Shown here piece after piece: positions 1-10,900 of a DNA stretch of 64,000 nucleotides. The notes under the pieces were generated by a model that saw nothing but the letters and a program-made list of their open reading frames with translations, was not told where the DNA came from and did no database searches. Each line of letters opens with the position of its first letter. The first letter of the stretch is position 1. The translations under genes and the position numbers were made by a program. The stretch is from Sipunculus nudus (taxonomy: Eukaryota; Annelida; Sipuncula; Golfingiida; Sipunculidae): assembly GCA_026874595.1 (NCBI GenBank), contig CM049316.1, positions 19,493,839 to 19,557,838 of the forward strand, written 5' to 3'.

Positions 1-325
1 AAATAGGTTTTTCATTTTTTGGAAATAGCCACCAGGGGGCGTGGTACCTGAAACACTGTAACATATCATTTTTCTGCAATATCTAAAATAATTTTAAACA
101 TGGCACAATTTTTATCGTTGTATCTTAAACTAGGAATATTGGCTTATTCCTCCGCACATGTAGCTTTGTGCTGCCGTTACCATGGTTACCAAATTTGTGG
201 GTTAAACTTGACGATCTGAAAATATGCAGTTTTTGGCTTCTATCTCGGTTAATATTTATGTTTCAAGGGTCTAGTTTTTTGCATTAGGCTGCTTCCCCTT
301 GATTCTAAGTCATCCAATTGCAAGT

Positions 326-1445
326 CTCGTCAAATTTCGCTCGGTTTATCGTCAAACGAGAAAAAACGAGATTTCACGGAAATGCTTATAACTCGGCGAC
401 TTTTACAGCTACACAGGTCTAGTTTTCGGCATTTCATAACATATGACCAGCTTGACACGCCAGAAAAGAAATCAGGCCAAATCTCGCACCATATCTCGTC
501 AAGCGAGAAAAAACGAGATATCATGGAAATGCTTATAACTAGGCGACTTTTACAGCTACTCAGGTCTAGATTTGGCATTTGGTCACATTTGGCCAACTTG
601 ACATAGTAAAACTGCGATACTTGGCGAAATCTCGCACTATATCTGGTCAAATGTTGTAAAACAAGATTTCACAGAAATGCATATAAGTCGGCGACTTTCA
701 CGGCTAGACAGGTCTAGTTTTTGGCATTCATTAACATTTGGACGGCTTGACATGACAAACCTGCAAGACTGGCCAAATCTCGCACCATATCTCGTCAAAC
801 GATAAAAAAGGAGATTTCACAGAAATGCTAATAACTCGGCGACTTTTACAGCTAGACAGATGTAGTTTTCGCCATTTCATAACATTTAGAGAGTTTGATA
901 TTACAAATCTACAAGACTGGCCAAATCCTGCACCATATCTCGTCAAACGAGAAAACACGAGAGTACACGGAAATGCTTATAACTCGGCGACTTTTACAGC
1001 TAGACGGATCTAGTTTTCGCCATTTCGTAACGTTTGGCCGTCTTGACATAATAAAACTGCTCGTCTTGCCAAATCTCGTACTATATCTCGTCAAGCGAGA
1101 AAAAAATGATTTCACGTAAATGCTGATAACACGGCGACTTTTGCAGCTAGACAGGTCAAGTTTCCGGCATTTTGTAATATTTGACAAACCTGACATGACA
1201 AAACTGGAAATCTCGCCAAAGCTCGCACCATTTCCCGTCAAACGAGAAAACACGAGATTTCATGCAAATGCTTATAACTCAGCGGCTTTTATAGCTAGAC
1301 AGGTCTAGTTTTCGGCATTTCATATCATTTGGCCAGCTTGACATGACAAACCTGAAAACGTCTCACTGCTTCTTGTCAAACGAGATTAACGGGATTTCAT
1401 GAAAAAAATTTGAACTTGGTCCCTTTTACACTAGAAAGATATGCA
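326..1445. repeat. Satellite block, 147-148 bp unit, about 7 copies
   Basis: The landmark AAATGCTTATAACTCGGCGAC-like segment begins at 380, 527, 675, 823, 971, 1118 and 1266, a spacing of 147-148 bp. Partial units lie on both sides. Each unit contains a short hairpin of the form TCTCGT-CAA-ACGAGA followed by an A-rich run. Copies differ by scattered substitutions, so the array is not very recent. Short ORFs on both strands here are by-products of the repeated unit and are not genes. The 330 bases to the left hold nothing I can identify. Confidence 0.9.
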
Positions 1446-1814
1446 GCTGTTAAAGGTCAGCATGCATAAATAAACATATTATCCGTTTCTGCTGCCCCCA
1501 CAATGATGCTCATTCATATGACTGTTTCTACATGCACTCTCTGTCTATCTGTCTGTATCATTTCCATTTCCGGCAAGCGCTCGACCTCTGGTCGTCTAGT
1601 TTCTTTTTCTTTTTTTTTCTTCACATGCTTGGCTGCAGTCAGTTTATTTGACCATTGGGCCCATTGGAGTCATTTGCCAGTTTTTAACTTACTTAGGCGC
1701 ATGTTCATCTTATGATCAGAATATGGCGTTTAGATTAAATTACGTTTCTATTTTAAAATATCATTCATGGAATTTTTCAAATTAAATTTACTGATATACA
1801 TACTCTCCTGTAAA

Positions 1815-1882
<68 letters not shown>

Positions 1883-2021
1883 TCATACTTATACAGAAGT
1901 GTATTGAATGTATTGAAGTACAACACTTATGCATATATAAATTCATTGAAAATCACATCTCTTTCAGAATGTTATTCCTATAATATGCGTTAACAAATCG
2001 TTGTCATGCTTGACTTATCAG
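1446..2021. other. Non-coding stretch with a TA microsatellite
   Basis: No exon is recognised. A pure TA/AT run occupies about 1819-1880. I searched here for the missing N-terminal exon of the avidin-like gene (W-x-N and G-S pattern ending in a phase-1 donor) and did not find it. Confidence 0.6.
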
Positions 2022-4472
2022 GTGAATATCGCGCCGGAATACATCGCGTGTCTGGTATGACGTCACACTCTCACGTCTACGGCCTCGGAAACCCAAATGA
2101 CCCAAACACCACCGCCTCTATCATTGTGGTCTGGCAAGGAGGCAAAGCCGTAACCGGGTGGGTCGGTACGTTATCAGTTTGAATGTTCCCGACTGTATAT
2201 ACAATAAAACACCGAGTACTGTGTTTAAAGTAAACAGAAACAGAGAAATGAAAATTGAGAGAAAAAAAACTAGACAACCTGAGGTTGAATGCTTGCCGAA
2301 AAATGTGGAAATGAAAAGGTTAAACAGACAAAGTCATATGTCCTAATGGAAAGAGGTCGAGGTAAGGAAAGGCTAAAGAATGAGGTAAAGTTGAAGTTGA
2401 TACGACCATTTTGGACCACGTTATGAGGATAATTACCTTGACCTTGACCGTTGACCTTTTATTGATCAAAAACAACAGGTTACCTAGATTTTTTTTTTCA
2501 TCATCTCTGGAAGTTTCAAGGTGACCGCTGCAAAATTGTGGCCTGTAATTTGCTCAAATGTCAGACAGAACATAGACAAAATTGACAATAACAGAGGAAC
2601 AGACAGAAACACTGACAAGATGACACAAGGTCAACAAAGGTTGATCATACCATGATATGGGGAATGGAAAGACAAACAAAAAAAGAGTTAAGGATAAGGC
2701 TTATGCGACCATTTTTGACCAAGTTAGAGGAAAATAATATTTTGAGGTTTTTCGATCACCCTGACCTTTATCTTTGACCTATATTGACCTAAGAACAAAA
2801 GGGCTTCTAGAATGTTAGTTTTTCATCATTCCTGAAAGATGCAAAGTTATTTCGGCGAAATTGTGGCCATGAGAGTGCAGACAAACAAACAGACAAACAA
2901 ATAGACAGACAAACAGAGATACGCAAATGACCAATATGCTTGCCGAAATCTTTGATTCCGGCGAGCAATAAAGATTTTATAATAATCTCTTTAAAAATGG
3001 ATTTAAGGAATTAGCCAAAATACATTTTAAATTTGTTTCTTTTAAAATTGTTTCTTACTTGTATTTTACATTAAATCGGAGTCTTCTCGTAAATAAATGC
3101 ATTGCTTAAGTTCCACTGGTTTACGAGTGCTATTTTATTATTGCAAAATATATGTTTCTTTTTCTCACAACAATAATGTCTCATGGACTCTCAATCGATA
3201 TCTTTTCCTGGGAAACACGATACGACTATATTTAACTGTATACGGTTCTTTGATTTTGTTATCAATGAACGGAAAGGCCGATGTTACAGCACCTCATTTT
3301 GGGGGTAATTTTTTTTGTCATAAATAGGATTGGGGGGAAGGGGGGGGGGGGGGGTTCCTAGTTGACAGCCTTATTTAGATTAAAGATACAGTTTAGCCTA
3401 CAATAGTATGCGTGTATTTTATGACCATGCTATTAATTTATTATGCCTTAACGCTAACGTTACTCAACCAAAGCATCCCGGTTTTATTCACTCCGCGCTG
3501 GTGTATAGGAGTAGGCAAACTGTTCTAAAACGAAATAATGGCAGATCGCAGAATATTTGAAGGAACATCACTGTATTTCATTTTTATGTAATATACCTGG
3601 TATGTGAATAGGATCCTTTAATATAAGAATGGCCGATATCTTTTTACACTGTGTTTGGAATTTTAAATTTTCTGTACTTCATGTCAATTTATAAGTTTTT
3701 TTAACATCAAAGCAAATTTATTTTGGGCGGAAACTACATAATTAAATTCCCGCCTTGGTGTATGTTTAATTTCCAGGCCAGTGCCACTTGTGTGGGGATA
3801 ACAGAACCCCCATGCTGGAAACAATATGGCTGCAGCGAATCGCCATTCCCGGTTGCCATAACACCTGGCGTTCTACATACTACGGCTCCAACACGTTCAC
3901 CAGAACTCCACAAAAATTAGGTAAAACAAAATGTCAGACATGATCACTGGTTAAAGTTAAATTTGAATAGTTCCGATATATATCATACGCTAAACAATAT
4001 AGTGTGCACAAAACACCTGACAAGGGACTTATACATAATATCAATACATTAACTGAAATAACATGGCATATTTTACTGAAATTCAGTTAATGAATGAAAG
4101 AAGGAATATTTGATGGTATTTTAAAAATTAAGATCCTTAGGGATATTTAACATAAGTCATATATATTTATCACCTGTGTTTTAGAATTGTGATTGTAATA
4201 AATCCTTTGTCCAAACATCCTATTATCGTTATTCAGGATGAATGTATAATTTATTCAATGGCAAAGATGATTTTTCAGATATACAGATAGGCCTATATAT
4301 ATATACTCTATACGTTTCAGGTCCGAGTAAGAACAACGGGACCCATACGCCCCAAGAAGATGGAGAGTTCCTCGGTCAGGAAATCTGCACAGATGGGTCA
4401 GCAATCGGAGCCAAGACAACTCACGCTTCACTGCTCTTGGTCCTGGGGACCTTGCTCTATATTCTACAGTAA
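2022..4472 (+). CDS. Avidin-family protein with GPI-like tail, 3' exons (5' end missing)
   Basis: Three exons are read: 2022-2165, 3777-3920 and 4321-4472 (TAA stop at 4470). All junctions are phase 1 with AG/GT boundaries, and the first two exons are both 144 nt. Together they give about 145 residues. The translation matches the C-terminal two thirds of avidin/streptavidin: G-E-Y-R-A-G, then V-V-W, T-G-W-V-G-Q-C, L-E-T-I-W-L, T-W-R-S-T and a G-S-N-T-F-T-R strand. The four tryptophans correspond to streptavidin W79, W92, W108 and W120, and the Asn in GSNTF corresponds to avidin N118. The residue equivalent to streptavidin S45 is Ala, so biotin affinity may differ. The last exon leaves the avidin fold and ends in a hydrophobic stretch (ASLLLVLGTLLYILQ) directly before the stop, as in GPI-anchor signals. 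NTT and NGT glycosylation sites are present. The signal peptide and first strands must lie upstream of this window or be lost. The family call is by eye. Confidence 0.75.
2340..2985. repeat. Two diverged copies of a ~310-bp repeat in intron
   Basis: The segment from about 2390 (GACCATTTTGGACCA..., TGACCTTGACC..., ATTGTGGCC) recurs from about 2690 with the same order of motifs. It is followed by a run of GACAGACAAACA-type short repeats and ends near GCCGAAATC...CCGGCGAGC at about 2975. It lies in an intron of the avidin-like gene. No coding potential is seen. Confidence 0.6.
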
Positions 4473-4932
4473 ATTCATGTAATGCATGCAGAGCTCCATG
4501 ACCATGGTCTGTCAGACCGAACATAATAATACGCTTTGGATGAACATTCAAATTTGTAAAAAATATTGATGATCATTAGTGAAATATAACCCATGCGATA
4601 ATTTGAAATGAAATCGATATATTATTTTTTTAAAATCATACAGACACGCAGAATTGTACATTTGGTAGAGCTAAATATGTTTAATATCACGACTTGGTAT
4701 TTACCATATTGTCGTTGTTCATTGTATTTTACATAACTTTACATTTTGTAAATTTTATTTCGAAACAAGGAACTGTGGCAGATCAGACAATCTTGTCTGA
4801 ACTGATAGCAAATATAAATTAATAAATATATCACTAACAGTCTAAAATATAACAATATAAACCACAGCCGCAGATGTAATCTGGATACATAAGAATGATA
4901 TGAAATAAAAAAGGAATGCAGATTTGCTATAC

Positions 4933-4982
<50 letters not shown>

Positions 4983-5100
4983 ATTCTTTTCTCATTCTAT
5001 ATGTTGCGCTTTTGTGTGTAAGGCTATGTGTATTTTATATAGATCACTTTCATTCACTGGCCACTCACTCATACTGACTGACTGCCTGACTGACTCATGA

Positions 5101-5154
<54 letters not shown>

Positions 5155-5570
5155 CATACACTGACCATACTCTCTCTCTTTGAATACATGACATACAAAA
5201 CTGTTTTAGTATGTTTGCTAGCTCAAGGTTTCGATACTTAGAGGACTGAAGATGTAACATATGTACATACTGTATTAAAAGGGACATATTCAGGAACGAT
5301 TATATAAGCCTCTTCTTTCACACTATCGGTTTACTTAAATGCTTAATACATAATTTTTTTAACACCACAGTTTCAGTGTCTAGGTCATTCCAGACAAATG
5401 ATGAATTTTGGGGTACTCTTTGGCTTTACAGATAACAATACTTTGAAATGGAAAGAACATCAGATCATATGTCCACTAGGTTACGGACATGACCTAGGAG
5501 ATGCACATTAGAAAAGCCTTTCACTTTTATTACCAGATACGGCTGAAGTCCCCTTTTCTAATTGTCACAA

Positions 5571-5647
<77 letters not shown>

Positions 5648-7160
5648 GCCTTTAAGCCGCTACTTGATTTTCCGAGCTTATAATGTTTTTAATCTACAAA
5701 TTTACCTTTAAATGTTAAGAGAAAATTTAAAATTTATTTTCGGCAATAAGGTCCTTATATGTACGTACAAACATACTCACAATATTAACAAAATATCAGT
5801 CTTTACAAAATATGTCCAAATTTTAGTAACAGTACGTTATAGTGGAAACATGTTAACAGATCGGACACATCAACATTTCCACTAGGTTACTGATGTAGTC
5901 ATGCACACTGCAGAACCCAGCTAGAGGCGGATACAGGATTTTAGAATAGGGGACGCAGGGGGGGGGGGGGCATTGGATGGGAAACCCCCTCCCCCGGTAT
6001 AGAAATATTTTAAAAATATAGGCTATAATGGCGCATTATGATCATGATCCATGTCTACTATAGGTTACTTTTCTGTACACGAAGTTACCGGGCTGTAACA
6101 TCAAAAAGTTCGGAAATTGTTATCTATAAATCCATATAACATTTAATGAATAGAACTCTCATGCAGGCATGGTACAAGAAGAGGATTTATGGAATCTACC
6201 AGTCCTAATACTATACCTGTATCTCTTTAGCTCGAAGGACTTTATCTATCCGTCACATAGTAGACATTTTTAGAATATCATGTTCGGGACAGTTCCAATG
6301 GATTGCTGGTAGGCTAATTTACCACACACCAGTCCTCAATTACTTTTGCGAAAATCGAACTTTTCTTAAGTAAGCATTACAAGATAATTCCGGCTGCATG
6401 AATCTAACAACATCAGTAACTTAAATATTTAGAACTTGAATAAAGGTACGATCTTCTTATCTTGTACAGGTCCTTGAGGAACTTTTGCATTTAGAACAAA
6501 ATGTAGCTTCAAGTCATAAATAGGCCTACTTCAGGCGCCACCTGTTGACTATCCATATGTATTATCAGGTACCCTGGCTGGTTTTATGGAACTAAAAAGT
6601 CAGGGTTACATAGTTGATTAACCATGAAGGACAAAGAATAAAATCCCAGAAACTAAATAATAATGACTTTCAGAGTTCATTATACCTGCAAAATGTTGCT
6701 TTCACAGGGAACACTGTAATCTTCCCAGGAAAGGACAACACAATATTAGAATAATGGTCAATATTTTTCAATTTAGGATATAACCATTGCAAATAATTTT
6801 GCGGTTGTCGGGACAGATCTTACTTAACTTAGTGGACATTTTAGAGGCATCTTTCAAATAATCTTTGCTGTAAAACAAAATAGATTCATTAAAATCTTAG
6901 AATGTCTAGGTGCTAAACAAAACGTAATATATATATTAAACACTTTTCTCAAGCTGAGAGAACATAAGTACATTTGAATTCATATAATTAGGTCTAGGAC
7001 GCAATCTGATGTATAAATGTTGACGCCTTTGATCGCGCCCGGTCCACTGTTTTTAGTACTCGAGTAAAGGAGTAAAAAAGCCGACGGTTTCAGGTCAATA
7101 TTTTGGCAGGTATAATTAATCTGTTAATTAATTTAAAAGAGAAAACGGGTTTTTCGTGTC
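4473..7160. other. Intergenic, microsatellite-rich, no gene seen
   Basis: TA runs lie at about 4935-4979 and 5573-5643, and a CT run at 5101-5150. G runs occur near 5951-5963 in a short CGGAT-containing repeat. A repeat beginning AAAAGGGACATATTCAG at about 5279 resembles one at 9519. ORFs on both strands are short and explained by microsatellites. Confidence 0.6.
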
Positions 7161-7352
7161 CAGGTGCGGATCCCCAGGATTTAGGGAAAGCGGGCCGGCC
7201 GGGGTCTATCCAACCCAGGACGACTAATGAAAAAGCCTAAAAAATGTCCCATGGTCCGAAGGGGGGGGGGGGGGGGGGCGGGGTCCAGGCCACAAAAAAA
7301 TGGGGGGCTGAGGGATGGGAGGGGGGATCCCTATAGACCCGGCCCTCACCTG
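7161..7352. mobile_element. G-rich miniature element with CAGGT...ACCTG ends
   Basis: The element begins CAGGTGCGGATCCCCAGG and ends GGATCCC...CTCACCTG, giving short inverted ends, with a long G run inside. The CAGG-NN-CGGATCC start is shared with the element at 45428-45635. The CAGG ends recall hAT-type elements. I could not identify a clean 8-bp target duplication. Confidence 0.45.
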
Positions 7353-7445
7353 GTTCCGCTACTGGTGTCAATCTAACTTTGTACAGGTGATTCATGCGCT
7401 TTATCTTATAGCTAGGTGAATAGACCTCTTTGACCTTTGACCCGT

Positions 7446-7491
<46 letters not shown>

Positions 7492-7855
7492 AAGAGTGTG
7501 TGTGTGTGGCTGGGTGAGGGTGTGTGTGTGTGTGTACACGTGCTCTCACCGAGGATAACCCCGTGATGAGCGCGTCACAACTCATTGTCCGACGAAATAT
7601 ATATAGGCCTATAGCACATTGCTTATAGGCCTAACGTTACACACTATGCAGAGCTTGTCATTCCAGCTCTCTGCTTATAGGTCGCCGTGAATGGGGAGGC
7701 CTTTTTTTAGAATTTATTCAATTTGTAATCTAAAAAACGTTAAATCATATATTAAACCATTTAGATTTTCCCATTTCACTTCAAAATTTGATCTATTTGA
7801 AAAATTGACGACTGCACTGAGTTTGTGTATTCTGGTAACACGCCTTTATCATTGC

Positions 7856-7903
7856 CCAATCAGAGCGCGGCATTTGGTTTGGTGACCTTGGCCTGTGGGA
7901 AAG
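7856..7903 (+). promoter_or_regulatory. Proximal promoter / 5' leader of GCSH
   Basis: A CCAAT box followed by AGAGCGCGG lies at 7856-7869. A TGACCTTG motif lies at 7883-7890, only 13 bases before the start codon; its reverse complement is CAAGGTCA, the half-site bound by ERR-type nuclear receptors. The transcription start cannot be fixed from sequence alone. Confidence 0.4.
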
Positions 7904-10900
7904 ATGGCAACTGCATTGCGGACACTTGGAGCTGTCGTTGCTAGAAATGCAAAATTTATTCATAATGCAACAATTTTAACTGTACCAAGAGTAAGATACC
8001 TCAGTACAACACATGCACTATTAACAGGTAAGTTTGCAAGCCATGGTTATCTTTAAAATGCAGTTTTTACATGTTGTTTACGCCAGAAGTCAATCACACG
8101 TGTGTATCATGTGTTCCTGAATGACGCTGGCAGAAGTTAACAACACCAGAATAGGCTGTGACCAGTCTATAACCTAACATACCCCGCGTCACTGCTGACT
8201 ATTATGTAAAATATCATTTCATGTGAAATAAGATCTTTTTGTTCCGAGAGTAATTTACTAATTTTAAGATCTTTCTTTTCTTTTTTCAATTTGTTTCAAA
8301 TTAACTTAATATTATTAATAATACAAATATTCAAATATAAATAATGTTATTCCTAATTGGGTACCTGTGATCATGTGTCTTTTTATTTACAGTGATTCTG
8401 AATTGGCGTCTCATTGCCATCTATCTCCAATTCAATTTCAGACCGATTTAAACGGACACATTATCATTAGGCCCTGGCATATATTAATGACTTTTAGGTC
8501 TGATAGCAATACAGTTATAGTATACTATTTGCCTTGGTGCAAGGCTGAGAATTACACACCAGGTGACCCGGGCTCCATACTCAGCCTTGAGTATGTTCTT
8601 ACGAAATATCGTAGCAGTCCTTCTGATGTATCAGAAGGAAAGAATAAAAGAGTAATTAAGAATAAGATGCAGCTTAAACTATGTTCACTCTACCTATATA
8701 TCCTTTATATATCAGTTTCCATACATGTGGAGTCTCCTGTTTATGTTATATATGATATAACAGCATTTTATCATGAACAGAAGAGCAGAAGACCATCACT
8801 GACACAGCCATGTTGCTGAGGCATGAACTCTGGTCACCCATGACCTGACCTGTGACCTGACCTCTGGTGTACCAGAGTAATTTATTGCTAATAAATCTAT
8901 TTAAAAAATCTTATTTCATGAATAATACTTATGAGTAAATGATAATATATGGCTTCAATAAGTCCTTTATAAGTTTATGGCTATATCATTTAAGGTTTTA
9001 ACAAATTTGCCTATGGAAGTAATGGAAACAATATTTACTATAATTTATTTGGAACAATAATCAGAGGACACCTTTTCTCATATCAATAAGGTCAAGGACA
9101 GGGTCATGTGACAAAAGATAAACATGACCGCATGGCAGGCTAAAAAAAACCACAGGAGTTGAAATCTTAACAATTTCCTTATAAGGGCACTTCTACATAA
9201 TTTATTTTTACTCCAGAACAGTTTATTAGCCATTATTGGTAAGAAATTTGCTAAATTGCCTCCATTTTCTCTGTTTATTTTGCAAATATCCCAATATACC
9301 CCTGCTACGCTTTTCCATAAGAGGATCCCCATAACTGAAATCTCATTTCAGTTATGAACCCATAACAAGTATACTATAAGCCATATGGCTTGTATCACGA
9401 CTAAAGATAGGCTCACCAGCCCAGTATAAATGCCTTTTGAGTCGTATACTGTAAATCCTGTTTTTATCGCCAAAATCGAAAATCTCAACTTTTTTTCTGA
9501 AATCAGGATGCGGCCTTAAAGGGACATAATCAGAGCTTTATTATGCCTTTTCTTTCACACTATCAGTTTAGTTTTGCTTTATACAAATGTAACAGGCTCA
9601 TGTGTATACTCCGATAGTGTATGTGATGCCCAATACATGGCACCCCATTTATAGTCTTTTAAGTTCATTTTAGTGTCTATGATGTCCGACAGGGGGCATC
9701 ACTAGTTAATTAGTCATTTGCATATATTGCCTTATAGGGTTAAGTTCACTTATCTAATATGCACACGTCACCTTGAACCTGACATCTGACTCTGCCGCCA
9801 AAACAACTTCAATATTCTTCATTTTTGCGCCATTCCGTCACCAAACTTCGTAATGGCAACACGCCATAATCGTTGTATGTTTGTTACTTCGCAGGTAAGC
9901 ATTGCCTTCATTGCCTACGATAGTCATTACTATTTGCATTCGTAATTTTGTACAAGGTTATTACAACTATCAATGTTTGTGTGTCAGTGGGGTAATTCAT
10001 TTTATAATTTTCGGTCTCGTATTATAACACTCTATCAAGCCTCATATTTGTCTTCACAAGAGTATCCACTGTACTTTTGTATTATAGTGCGTTTGTCTAA
10101 TGACATTTTGTAACACTGCTTGTAACCCATTTGCATTTGAATATTGTATTTCTTAAAATGTCTCTGGATTGTAACTATCACAATATATATACATAAAATT
10201 CCATTGTAATGGAAAAAGATGAGATTCCGTCACCAAACTTCGTAATGGCAACACGCCATAATCGTTGTATGTTTGTTACTTCGCAGTAAACCCGTTCACC
10301 ACGTCGGTCGTTTGCTTGTTCGTTGATGGAAGAGAGAGGACACTTCCCCTTTTCTTTTGAACCCAGTCGAAGGACTGTTATACAAACACTTCTCAGCAAA
10401 ACCATCCCAGCACACAGTCTCAGCACCTCCCATACAGCTGTTTAACACGTTGTTATGGTTCTGCATGTTGGTAAACACAGTCCACGTGTGTCATCTTACC
10501 ATACCATAACCTTAGGCCCGATTGCGAGCCGCAACACGCGGTGCTTCAGCCAGTGGGAAAGTGAAAGATAAAAACCAATAGATCTTCTTGAAAGATAAAA
10601 ATCAAAATAAAATTTTTTGATGTGGGGGGGTTAAAATTTACGCGGCCAGTGCCTGAGAACCATACCTTTTATTTTTTTGGCCTTATTTGCATACAAATTG
10701 TCACTTTAAAAAATGTTAATATTGAATGATAACAATACTGATTACCAGATTAAAATGAATGAAATTATTTATGGTTAGGACTGGTGTTGACGTCTGTTGA
10801 ACAAACTCGGTATTACCGTTCAACCATTCATAACTTTGACGGAGCAGGGTTGCCTCAGATTCAGTGTTGTTTACTTCTGGTTTTATTAAAATCATTGTTT

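Noticed and set aside
330-1308. Cluster of short ORFs on both strands
   Set aside because: All share the same wording because they are read through the 148-bp satellite.
8367-8819. 150-codon plus-strand frame as a separate gene
   Set aside because: No recognisable motif, no donor or poly(A) context. Its length is within what chance gives in a window of this size.
9832-9894. Alternative first exon of GCSH
   Set aside because: It ends in phase 0, whereas GCSH exon 2 needs phase 1, so joining would shift the frame.
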